DNA from: Pseudoalteromonas sp. UG3-2
GTDB taxonomy: Bacteria; Pseudomonadota; Gammaproteobacteria; Enterobacterales; Alteromonadaceae
Direction of reading: 5' to 3'
DNA length: 64,000 bases
NCBI RefSeq assembly: GCF_037120705.1
Contig: NZ_JAWLJU010000001.1
Coordinates: 372,001-436,000, forward strand
The first letter of the stretch is position 1; every line of letters begins with the position of its first letter. The notes under the pieces were generated by a model that saw only the letters and a program-made list of their open reading frames with translations, was not told the DNA's origin and ran no database searches. Made by a program: the position numbers and the translations under genes. This document shows, piece after piece, positions 50,301-58,489 of the stretch.

Positions 50301-52907
50301 ATGATTAAAAAATCTATATTATCTTCAGCAATTGCATTGGTGTGCCTAAATGCCAGCGCTGAAGTAATAATCTCAGAGTACGTTGAGGGCAGTAGCTATA
50401 ACAAAGCCATTGAGCTTTATAATGGCTCTGACTCAGCCATTAACCTTGATGGCTATGCCCTAAACTTATTTTTCAATGGCGAAACACAAGCAGGTCGCAA
50501 CATTGCACTCAGTGGTGAACTGGCTGCAAAGTCAACGTATGTGATCGCTCATGGTCGTGCAGCAGCCGAACTGCAAGAAAAAGCACAGCTCATCAGTAAC
50601 AGTACTTCATTTAATGGTAACGATGCCATTACCCTGACCCTGAACGACACCATTGTTGACAGCTTTGGACAGCTTGGTGTTGAAGTAGACTCAGAGTGGA
50701 TTGATGGTGAAATCAGAACAAAAGACAGAACCCTTGTTAGAGATCCCGCAATTACTACTGGTCGAGTTGATGCAACAGCCCCTTTTGTTGGCGAAGGGCA
50801 GTGGCAAGTATTTGCGAGGGACGATTTCAGCAATCTAGGTAGTCATATGAATGGCGCTGATGTGCCCGAGCCAGAGCCGCTTGTTTGTGGTCAAAACAAC
50901 ACCTTAATTAGTGCCATTCAAGGTGCAGCTCAAGCCAGCCCACTGACAGGAGAAGTCGTAGAGGTCGAAGCGGTTGTCACCGCCAGTATGCAACAAAGCG
51001 GTGGCCTAAAAGGTTTCTTTATTCAAGAAGAGTTAAGCGATAAAGATAACAATAATGCCACCTCTGAAGGCCTCTTTGTTTATTATACCGATACTCAGGT
51101 ACGCCCAGGTGATGTGGTAAAAGTGCGTGGTACAGTTGAAGAGAAGTATGGCCAAACACAGTTAAACCGCATCGACGACCTAACCCTGTGCGGCACTGCA
51201 AGCGTTGCGGCCATCAACGTAAGCCTGCCTGCTGATAATGGCTTGGAAGCGTACGAAGGCATGTATATTGCCATTAATAATGATCTGGTTGTTAACGACA
51301 CCTACGGCCTAAAACGCTATGGTGAAGTGCGCCTTGCAACAGAACGTTTATATCAAGCCACGCAAATTGCACAACCTGGTGATGCCGCTAACGCACTGGA
51401 AGCTGCAAACAAAGACAAAGAAATACTACTCGATGATGGCTCTTCGGCACAAAACCCTGAGGTGATCCCATACCCGGCGCCCACTTTGGATGCCTACAAC
51501 ACCTTACGATTGGGCGATACCGTCACTGGTGTAGAAGGCGTGCTGGCTTATGGCTACGGCCAATACCGCGTGCACCCTAGCACTAAACCAAACTTTATCA
51601 ACACCAACATGCGTACTGACGCGCCTCAATTAGAGCAGCGTGGCGACTTACGTATTGCCAGCTTTAACGTCTTAAACTACTTTAATGGCGACGGTCAAGG
51701 TAGCGGTTTCCCAACCCCTCGTGGTGCCGATAATCTAGAAGAGTTTGCGCGTCAAAAAGCCAAAACACTGGCGGCGATCACAGCCCTAGATGCCGATATT
51801 ATTGGCTTATTAGAAGTTGAAAATGATGGATTTGGTGAATTCAGTGCCATTGCCGACTTGGTAAACGCCCTTAATGCCCAAGACAGTAATAATACCTATG
51901 CTTTTGTTAACCTCAATACTGAGCAAGTGGGCGGCGATGCCATTACTTCTGGCATTATTTATCGCAGCAATAAAGTCAGTGAAATCGGCACAGCGGCATT
52001 CACTGAGCAAGTACCATTTGATTACGGCAACCGTCCACCTGTGGTGCAAACATTCAAAGACCTTCACAGTGAAGAGACTTTCACCGTAGTAATGGCGCAC
52101 CTTCGTTCAAAAGGCAGCTGCAGTCGCGCTGAAGGCTTAGATCAAGATCAAAACGATGGCCAAGGCTGTTGGAACCAAACTCGAGTTACTGCGGTAAATA
52201 CATTATCCCAATGGTTAGGTAGTAACCCAACTGGCGTCGCCGATGAGGATGTTATTATTCTTGGTGATATGAATGCCTATGCCCAAGAAGATCCCATCAA
52301 GACTTTCGTCAGCAACGGTTTTGACAATATCAAACAAACCCTTAATGGCAATAGCTTCGATTACTCCTATGTCTACAAAGGCCGCATTGGTAGCCTAGAT
52401 CATGCCTTTGCCTCAAGCAGCATGATGGCAAAAATACAGTCAGTAACAGACTGGCACATTAATGCCGATGAACCTGTAGCGCTTGACTACAATACCGAGT
52501 ATAAATCAGACACCCACCAAGCGAGCTTGTACGCCGAGCATGCGTACCGTGCTTCCGATCACGACCCGGTGGTCATTGATTTAACACTGGCTAGAGAGCC
52601 AACTGTTATCGAAGGTGAGTTTAGCGGTCTTGCTGGTTGGTTCTGGTGGCAACAACGTGCAATTACGCTACCTGAAGGCTTTGATACCCTTGAAGTGTCT
52701 ATTTCTGGCCAAGGTGAAGCTGACTTATATGTGCGCCATAAAAAGATGCCTAACTTCTTCAGGTACGATTGTCGCCCATACCTTTGGGGCAGTGAAGAAA
52801 GCTGTACTTTTACGCAGCCTGCCGCCGGTAAATGGAACTTCCGCCTACGCGGAATTTTGCCTTACTACAACGTCACGTTGAAGTATAAAGCAACTAAAGC
52901 AAACTAA
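50301..52907 (+). CDS. ExeM/NucH-type extracellular nuclease with PPC domain
   Basis: The 868-residue secreted DNase has a signal peptide, an N-terminal lamin-tail domain (ISEYVEGSSYNKAIELYN), an OB-like domain, and an EEP nuclease domain (IASFNVLNYF, IIGLLEVENDG, VIILGDMNAY, SDHDPVVIDL). A PPC tail (GEADLYVRHKKMPNFFRYDC) ends the protein. ExeM-type nucleases degrade extracellular DNA and affect biofilm. The PPC tail matches those of the subtilase at 61741, suggesting a shared secretion route. Confidence 0.9.
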   Translation: MIKKSILSSAIALVCLNASAEVIISEYVEGSSYNKAIELYNGSDSAINLDGYALNLFFNGETQAGRNIALSGELAAKSTYVIAHGRAAAELQEKAQLISNSTSFNGNDAITLTLNDTIVDSFGQLGVEVDSEWIDGEIRTKDRTLVRDPAITTGRVDATAPFVGEGQWQVFARDDFSNLGSHMNGADVPEPEPLVCGQNNTLISAIQGAAQASPLTGEVVEVEAVVTASMQQSGGLKGFFIQEELSDKDNNNATSEGLFVYYTDTQVRPGDVVKVRGTVEEKYGQTQLNRIDDLTLCGTASVAAINVSLPADNGLEAYEGMYIAINNDLVVNDTYGLKRYGEVRLATERLYQATQIAQPGDAANALEAANKDKEILLDDGSSAQNPEVIPYPAPTLDAYNTLRLGDTVTGVEGVLAYGYGQYRVHPSTKPNFINTNMRTDAPQLEQRGDLRIASFNVLNYFNGDGQGSGFPTPRGADNLEEFARQKAKTLAAITALDADIIGLLEVENDGFGEFSAIADLVNALNAQDSNNTYAFVNLNTEQVGGDAITSGIIYRSNKVSEIGTAAFTEQVPFDYGNRPPVVQTFKDLHSEETFTVVMAHLRSKGSCSRAEGLDQDQNDGQGCWNQTRVTAVNTLSQWLGSNPTGVADEDVIILGDMNAYAQEDPIKTFVSNGFDNIKQTLNGNSFDYSYVYKGRIGSLDHAFASSSMMAKIQSVTDWHINADEPVALDYNTEYKSDTHQASLYAEHAYRASDHDPVVIDLTLAREPTVIEGEFSGLAGWFWWQQRAITLPEGFDTLEVSISGQGEADLYVRHKKMPNFFRYDCRPYLWGSEESCTFTQPAAGKWNFRLRGILPYYNVTLKYKATKAN

Positions 52908-53458
52908 GCTGATGCTGGGGAGGCATTGTTCGCCTCCCCTCTTTTTAGGTTATAAACCAAAGCATCATGAAGCTTGCCATTTAATGACAACTTGCTTCTT
53001 TGCAAGTCATGACAAACCATTCCAAGTCGACACATTAACTGCTGAGACTTTACGTTCTCTTTGGCACATACGGCACTGATCACCTGGATCGGGGTGTGGT
53101 TAAACAGCCATTGGATAAGCGCATCGGCAGCCTCAAACCCATAACCCTTACCAATCTGCTCTGCGGCTAAGCGAAAGCCAATTTCTCCACATTTCTTATC
53201 TTCACTTGTATACTTAAACACCAACTCACCAATTAGCAGCTGACTGTGCTTTAGCTCGATGGCCAGAATACGCTTTTCATCTACTCTGCCTTGCCAGTTT
53301 TGACAGGCCTGCTCTAACCGAGCCTTGGCCGTTGCCCTGGTGGCGGGAGGGCCGATATATTTTGCGGTATCAGGGTTTTTGCGATGCTGATAGACCGCCT
53401 CAAGATCCGTCATCTTCATAGGACGAATACGTAGCCGAGGGGTTTCAAATAGCATCAT
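52904..53458 (-). CDS. GNAT family N-acetyltransferase (RimJ/RimL type)
   Basis: The 184-residue protein has the acetyl-CoA-binding pattern (AAEQIGKGYGFEAADALIQW) and C-terminal VISAVCAKENVKSQQLMCRLG. The substrate is unknown. GGAG fits the second ATG (53455) better than the first. The stop overlaps that of the converging nuclease gene; the nuclease terminator lies inside this gene's last codons. Confidence 0.85.
   Translation of the reverse strand: MMLFETPRLRIRPMKMTDLEAVYQHRKNPDTAKYIGPPATRATAKARLEQACQNWQGRVDEKRILAIELKHSQLLIGELVFKYTSEDKKCGEIGFRLAAEQIGKGYGFEAADALIQWLFNHTPIQVISAVCAKENVKSQQLMCRLGMVCHDLQRSKLSLNGKLHDALVYNLKRGEANNASPASA
52917..52946 (+). terminator. Terminator of the nuclease gene, inside the GNAT gene
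   Basis: GGGGAGGC / GCCTCCCC form an 8-bp GC-rich stem followed by TCTTTTT on the plus strand. It overlaps the C-terminal codons of the minus-strand acetyltransferase. Confidence 0.75.
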
Positions 53459-53463
53459 GACTC

Positions 53464-54633
53464 CTATTCACAGGTCGCGCCAAAGGCGGTTACGCGCAGA
53501 TGTCGCCAAGTCATAAACAACAGCGCTGCACAAATGAGCACTAACAATGCCAACGACTCAGTGCCACTTAGTAACCACTTGTTCATAAGCCATGCCAATG
53601 CTGAGAAAAATAATAATTCAATGGCGCCAACCAGGGCATTGGCAGTGCCGGCTTTTTCTGGGTGCATAATACCTATTAAGTGCATGTAACTGGGAAAGTA
53701 AGCACCAAACACCAACATAATTGCAGCATAAGCCATTAGCACAGCATAGGCACTGTCACTGCCACTAAATAGCAGAACCACACTGACAGCCAGCGCCGGC
53801 CAAGTCCAAATCACGATATCCAAGTAGCTATGACGTTTTTGTAGTAGCTTGGTTAGGCTGGAGCCGAACAGTAATCCCAGCATGGGTAGCATCATCGCTT
53901 GGCCTATTTCTTTGGCATTAAAACCAAACTGTTGTGATAACAAAAAAGGCAGATAAAGCTGTATGGTTAAATACAAAAACGTTGGTAACCATTTCAGCGC
54001 AGCCAAAGAAATAAATGAGCGATTGCACAGCAAAGTTTGATATTGGAAAAATAATGCACTGGGCCTTAAGGATACGCTCGCCGTGCTACTTTGCGGCAAT
54101 ACTTTGAGGCCATAAATAACAATCACAACATAGTAGGCAGCCGCAAACCAAGACATGCCGTGCCACCCCACCCAGCTGGATAACAACCCTGCCAAGAATG
54201 GACTGCAAATGGCCGTCACACTTACTGACATGGCTAAGGTTGCCATGGCACTTTTCAATTGTGCTCCAGATAAATTTGCCGCCAGCATAGTACGGCCAAT
54301 TAACACCGGTGCTGCCGCCCCCATCCCTTGCAATACCCGACCAATAAAAAAGGTCTGGGCATTATAGGCCAATGAGCACAACACCGTACCCATAGCCAAA
54401 GTGCCCAGGCCGACCAGAAACAGCGGTCTATCGCCGTATTTATCTCGTAATGGCCCAACCAACAGTTGTGTCGCACCCAACGTGGTAAAGTAACTGATCA
54501 CTGCAGCTTGTGCGAGGCTTGGTGAAAGCGATAAGGAGTGAGTAATGTCAGGCAATACTGGCACGTATATTTGACTCGCCAGTTGCGAGCACGACATTAA
54601 CAATACCGCTAAAAATACAACCTGAAACACCAT
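53464..54633 (-). CDS. MFS drug exporter, Bcr/CflA type
   Basis: The protein of about 389 residues has 12 predicted helices and MFS motifs PLRDKYGDRPLFLVG and GRVLQGMGAAAPVLIGR. AGGAGGTGAT, fully complementary to the 16S 3' end, precedes the start; ATG at 54633 or GTG at 54630 are both possible, while GTG at 54636 is less likely. It faces the LysR gene, which probably controls it, and is followed 5 nt later by the acetyltransferase. Confidence 0.85.
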   Translation of the reverse strand: MVFQVVFLAVLLMSCSQLASQIYVPVLPDITHSLSLSPSLAQAAVISYFTTLGATQLLVGPLRDKYGDRPLFLVGLGTLAMGTVLCSLAYNAQTFFIGRVLQGMGAAAPVLIGRTMLAANLSGAQLKSAMATLAMSVSVTAICSPFLAGLLSSWVGWHGMSWFAAAYYVVIVIYGLKVLPQSSTASVSLRPSALFFQYQTLLCNRSFISLAALKWLPTFLYLTIQLYLPFLLSQQFGFNAKEIGQAMMLPMLGLLFGSSLTKLLQKRHSYLDIVIWTWPALAVSVVLLFSGSDSAYAVLMAYAAIMLVFGAYFPSYMHLIGIMHPEKAGTANALVGAIELLFFSALAWLMNKWLLSGTESLALLVLICAALLFMTWRHLRVTAFGATCE

Positions 54634-54731
54634 CACCTCCTAAGCATCAACAATAAGTTGATCATACTGCCCTTTTAATGTCTGAAAAACAGGGTAATAT
54701 TTAAAACACTTATTCCTTTTAGGAAACAATA
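54634..54731. promoter_or_regulatory. Divergent promoter/operator region of the MFS and LysR genes
   Basis: This 98-bp spacer between divergent genes is where a LysR regulator normally binds. No single T-N11-A site could be chosen with certainty. Confidence 0.4.
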
Positions 54732-55613
54732 ATGGACTGGCTAACGGCAGTAAGAAGTTTTAATACCCTAGTAGAACAAGGGAGCTTTACTAGAGCAGCA
54801 GAGGTTGAATCAGTCTCGGCTTCGGCAATGAGCAAACGCATTGACTGGTTGGAAAAGCAATTAGGGCTGAGCTTATTTATTCGTACCACACGTCAGCTAA
54901 GTCTTACTGAGGCCGGACAGGCCTTTTTACCCAAAGCGGCATTGTGGTTACAGCAGTTTGATAGTTTGCAAGATCAAGCACAAACATTAAACCAAACGCC
55001 AACAGGTAACTTGCGCATTGCCTCTACGCTTGCTGTTGGGAGTACGTTATTAATGCCAATCATTAAAACGTTTTTACAGCAATATCAGCAACTTAATATC
55101 CATCTAAATGTGTTAGCTCCTGGCGAGCACCCCGATCTTAACCATGACTTAGTGATCACCCGTTATTATGAGGCGTTTGATTCTGCAGCACATAAAGGCA
55201 GTCGGCTCATTGATTATCAAATGCAAGTTTTTGGCGCCCCCCATTATCTTCGCCAACACCCTGCCATTACCACCGTTGCCGACTTAAAACAGCATAAGAT
55301 GTTGTTAAGTAGTTATTACCATAAATTGGGAGGCATTATTTTGGAAAATAGCGAGGTATTTCAATTTGATAATTACAACTTTGTCTCCGATCAGCTCGAT
55401 GCCATGCTGAGCGCCGCAGTTCAGGGGTTAGGGCTTATTTTTATTTCACCAGCCTATATTCAAAAAGAGTTGCAACAAGCACTGCTGGTACCTGTACTGC
55501 CTCAGTTAAAGTCTGAAACCAAGCAACTCTGGGCCTACTACCCCAAAGCAACTTATACCCCTTATAAAACACAGTTATTTATCGACCACTTAAAGGCCTC
55601 ATTAAGAGAGTAA
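54732..55613 (+). CDS. LysR family transcription regulator
   Basis: The 293-residue protein has a LysR HTH (FNTLVEQGSFTRAAEVESVS) and a periplasmic-binding-protein-like effector domain. AGGA lies 7 nt before the ATG. It probably controls the divergent exporter, judging from the arrangement. Confidence 0.9.
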   Translation: MDWLTAVRSFNTLVEQGSFTRAAEVESVSASAMSKRIDWLEKQLGLSLFIRTTRQLSLTEAGQAFLPKAALWLQQFDSLQDQAQTLNQTPTGNLRIASTLAVGSTLLMPIIKTFLQQYQQLNIHLNVLAPGEHPDLNHDLVITRYYEAFDSAAHKGSRLIDYQMQVFGAPHYLRQHPAITTVADLKQHKMLLSSYYHKLGGIILENSEVFQFDNYNFVSDQLDAMLSAAVQGLGLIFISPAYIQKELQQALLVPVLPQLKSETKQLWAYYPKATYTPYKTQLFIDHLKASLRE

Positions 55614-56030
55614 TAAGCAGTTAAGATGCTGTGGTATTTATTTACTGTTGATGGCGTCTGTTTGGGTAAGACTCACTTGGTGCAAACAGTACATTGATTG
55701 ACTCCTCCCTTGGCTCATTTACGCTTGGGCACATCGACTTCCAGAGCTCCAAAACAAACAAAAATGAAACACTTAATAAACAAAAACACCAAACACTACC
55801 CTCGCGAAAAAAGCTCAATCTAGCCACCTTAAAAATCACTTAAGCAAATAATAAATAAAGAAATAAATCTAAAAAATTGGGCTGTTCCTCGTACTGATTT
55901 ATGCACCTAAAATGGAAAACCCAGATCTTTTTTCTATTATAACTTTGAGAATTGTTAACTATTGGCCAATTTTGTTTCAAAACCGTTTACAAGGTTAATT
56001 ATTAACTATAAATATAATAGGAACAACAAG
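55614..56030. other. Intergenic interval before the first subtilase
   Basis: An AT-rich stretch, especially after 55840, which probably holds the subtilase promoter. A 65-residue minus-strand frame (55642-55839) has no family signal and is not called. Confidence 0.4.
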
Positions 56031-57173
56031 ATGAAAAAATCGATTCTAACTTTATCTGTCCTTACAGCATTGAGTATGTCTAACGCTTTTGCACAAGATG
56101 CAACGTATCAAGGGGCAGCAGTTGATGCAGAAATCGCAAACACCTGTATTGTTCGATTTAATGATGACATTTCAAAGTTTGATGTCACCGGTAAAGCCAG
56201 AGGCATGGTTGCCAGAGCCAATGCCCAAGCTAAACACATTTATAAAAATACCATCAAAGGCATGGCTGTGAACATGAGTTGTGATAAAGCCAAACAAGCA
56301 TTTGCAGGCGATGATGGCATTATGCGCTTTACCCCAGATGGTAAGGTTTACGCTAACCCAGCCGCCAAAAAAGGCAAGCCTGGTGGCGGCGGCAGTGGAC
56401 CTCAAGAAACGCCATGGAGTGTAACCCGCGTGGGTGGTCCAGTGGATGGCAGCGGCTACACAGCTTGGGTATTAGACACGGGTATTGATGTCGATCATGC
56501 TGATCTGAACGTCGATAGCGGCCGTGGCTTTTCAGCATTTACTAAGGGCAAAGACGCAGGTGTTGATGATGGCAATGGCCATGGCACACACGTTGCCGGT
56601 ACCATCGGTGCGCTAAATAATGGCATTGACGTAGTAGGTGTCGCCGCAGGTGCCACAGTTGTCCCAGTAAAAGTATTAGACTCGCGCGGTTCTGGCAGCT
56701 GGTCAGGGGTGATTGCAGGTATCGATCATGTTGCTGTCAATGCCAACCCGGGTGACTGCGCCAACATGAGTTTGGGTGGTGGGTTTAACCAAGAACTCAA
56801 TGATGCAGTTGAAAGTGCCGCGCAACAATCAGGTGCATTTTTTGTCGTAGCAGCAGGTAATGAGAGTCAGCATGCGTCGAATGTGTCGCCTGCAAGTGCG
56901 TCGCATAATAACGTATATACGATTTCAGCAACTGACTCGAATGATACTTTTGCCAGCTTTTCTAACTATGGCAATCCACCAGTGGACTATGCAGCTCCTG
57001 GCGTAAGCATTTTATCTACCCGTAACGGCGGTGGCACCACAACGATGTCGGGTACTTCAATGCCATCACCAGCGGCCTGTGCCGTTATCATGATGCGTAA
57101 TGGCAACCCGGGCACGGACGGTAAAGCCATCAATGACCCAGATGGCAACGCCGACAGTATTGTTCATCTATAA
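56031..57173 (+). CDS. Secreted subtilisin-like serine protease (S8)
   Basis: The ATG at 56031 (AGGA 8 nt upstream) gives a 380-residue preproenzyme with signal peptide (SMSNAFA) and an I9-like propeptide (about 25-110). The triad is Asp in VLDTGIDVDH, His in GNGHGTHVAGTIG, and Ser in SGTSMPSP, with the oxyanion Asn in VAAGNES. No PPC domain follows; it ends soon after the catalytic Ser. A second start at 55962 is ignored. Confidence 0.92.
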   Translation: MKKSILTLSVLTALSMSNAFAQDATYQGAAVDAEIANTCIVRFNDDISKFDVTGKARGMVARANAQAKHIYKNTIKGMAVNMSCDKAKQAFAGDDGIMRFTPDGKVYANPAAKKGKPGGGGSGPQETPWSVTRVGGPVDGSGYTAWVLDTGIDVDHADLNVDSGRGFSAFTKGKDAGVDDGNGHGTHVAGTIGALNNGIDVVGVAAGATVVPVKVLDSRGSGSWSGVIAGIDHVAVNANPGDCANMSLGGGFNQELNDAVESAAQQSGAFFVVAAGNESQHASNVSPASASHNNVYTISATDSNDTFASFSNYGNPPVDYAAPGVSILSTRNGGGTTTMSGTSMPSPAACAVIMMRNGNPGTDGKAINDPDGNADSIVHL

Positions 57174-57191
57174 CTTTCGTCCCCCCAAGTG

Positions 57192-57216
57192 AGGCACCGT
57201 TTTGGTGCCTTTTTTC
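57192..57216 (+). terminator. Intrinsic terminator
   Basis: AGGCACC-GTTTT-GGTGCCT followed by six T, 18 nt after the subtilase stop. Confidence 0.85.
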
Positions 57217-57462
57217 ATACTCAAAGACTTAAACACTTCTTTATCGCTAAGAGTCGTTGCTTACAAACAGCATGTTATTGTTCACTATTTATAAAAGGTA
57301 TTAGGCAACCTAGCGCTTGCCAACTTAACACTGCACTTTACATGTCACATTGTTACTCACTGACAACTTTGGTTACAAATAGCGCTAAAAATCGCTAGGG
57401 CTTTTAAGTGGTTATGCTAAGGTAATGGCCAAATAGTAGACACTTCTAAGAAAACCATTACC

Positions 57463-58137
57463 ATGAAGATACAAAGCTATGGCGGCGTCGCTGCTGTTAC
57501 TCTGGCAATAACCTATTTATTTGGGTTTGTGTTATTTTTTGCGGTATTAGACAGCAGTCAATACGATACACCTGAAGGCTACTTAAGCTACTTTATCGCG
57601 CAACGTGACACCTTTTTTATGGGTTATATCGTTATTGGCATTATTTTCAGCTTTGCTTTACTGCTGCTAGTTCAAGCAATATATCGAAGGTTTCAAAGTT
57701 TAACCCCAAATTTAAGTCATTACACTGCTGCGGTAGGTTATATATGGGCTGCAATAGTATTATCCAGCACCATGATTTTCCTTAGCAGCATTAGCGCTAT
57801 TGCCAAATTTCATGGCAGCGATCCGGAACAGGCTCTGGTTATCAACCGCACCATATCGATTGTGGTAGACGCCCTTGGTGGTGGAATTGAGTTGGTTGGG
57901 GCGGTGTGGGTTCTGGCAATTAGCTATGCCGGGATCAAGCACCGGGTTTGGCCTAAACTGCTGCATTTTTGGGGTGTATTAGTTGGCGTCGCAGGCGTAC
58001 TAACCTTGTTTTCTGGATTATCCTTTCTCACCGATAACCCTTTCTTTGGCGTCACCACGGCCATTTTTGGCCTTGGCCAAATTGTTTGGTTTATTGCTCT
58101 TGGGATCGCGATGCTAAAAGAGCAAAAGCAAGCTTAA
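57463..58137 (+). CDS. Six-helix membrane protein (DUF4386-like)
   Basis: The 224-residue protein has about six hydrophobic helices with short loops (GGVAAVTLAITYLFGFVLFF, YIVIGIIFSFALLLLV, FWGVLVGVAGVLTLFSG). This pattern is that of DUF4386-type membrane proteins of unknown function. It stands alone. Confidence 0.7.
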   Translation: MKIQSYGGVAAVTLAITYLFGFVLFFAVLDSSQYDTPEGYLSYFIAQRDTFFMGYIVIGIIFSFALLLLVQAIYRRFQSLTPNLSHYTAAVGYIWAAIVLSSTMIFLSSISAIAKFHGSDPEQALVINRTISIVVDALGGGIELVGAVWVLAISYAGIKHRVWPKLLHFWGVLVGVAGVLTLFSGLSFLTDNPFFGVTTAIFGLGQIVWFIALGIAMLKEQKQA

Positions 58138-58148
58138 AATAACCCGTT

Positions 58149-58484
58149 TCAGGCCTTAACCCGCTTGCTGTTAAGCGGGCTAAGTGGCCAACAGTTCGAG
58201 CATTTTAGCAACAGAATCTGCATCAACTCCTCATTATTAAGTGCATATATGTAGTCTTCTACTGCTGAGCAATCGATTTCATCTCTCATATCCACAAAAC
58301 TCGCCCACAAGGTTAACTCATCGGCATCAATCACACCTTGTTGATACTTTTGCAGCACCTGAGCCAAGTCTACTTTAGTCAATGTCAGAGCCACAAGCTC
58401 TGGGTCACTCAATAAAACAGTTAATGCTTGCTCTTTGTGAGAACCAAAAGTGACATACTCAACTAGCGCCCGTTGTTTATTCAT
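58149..58484 (-). CDS. Hypothetical protein downstream of copA
   Basis: This 111-residue acidic protein starts 5 nt after the copA stop, so it is co-transcribed. It contains VIDADELTLWASFVDMRDEIDC and EDYIYALNNEELM, resembling a family of small helical proteins of unknown role. No signal peptide or metal motif is evident. Confidence 0.65.
   Translation of the reverse strand: MNKQRALVEYVTFGSHKEQALTVLLSDPELVALTLTKVDLAQVLQKYQQGVIDADELTLWASFVDMRDEIDCSAVEDYIYALNNEELMQILLLKCSNCWPLSPLNSKRVKA
58156..58183. terminator. Hairpin at the end of the copA operon
   Basis: CCCGCTT-GCTGTT-AAGCGGG forms a 7-bp GC-rich core extended by TTA/TAA, between converging genes and overlapping the last codons of the 111-residue protein. 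No clear T-tract. Confidence 0.4.
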
Positions 58485-58489
58485 AGTGC

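Noticed and set aside
55642..55839. Minus-strand frame of 65 residues
   Set aside because: No RBS, no family likeness, and it lies in an AT-rich promoter-like spacer.
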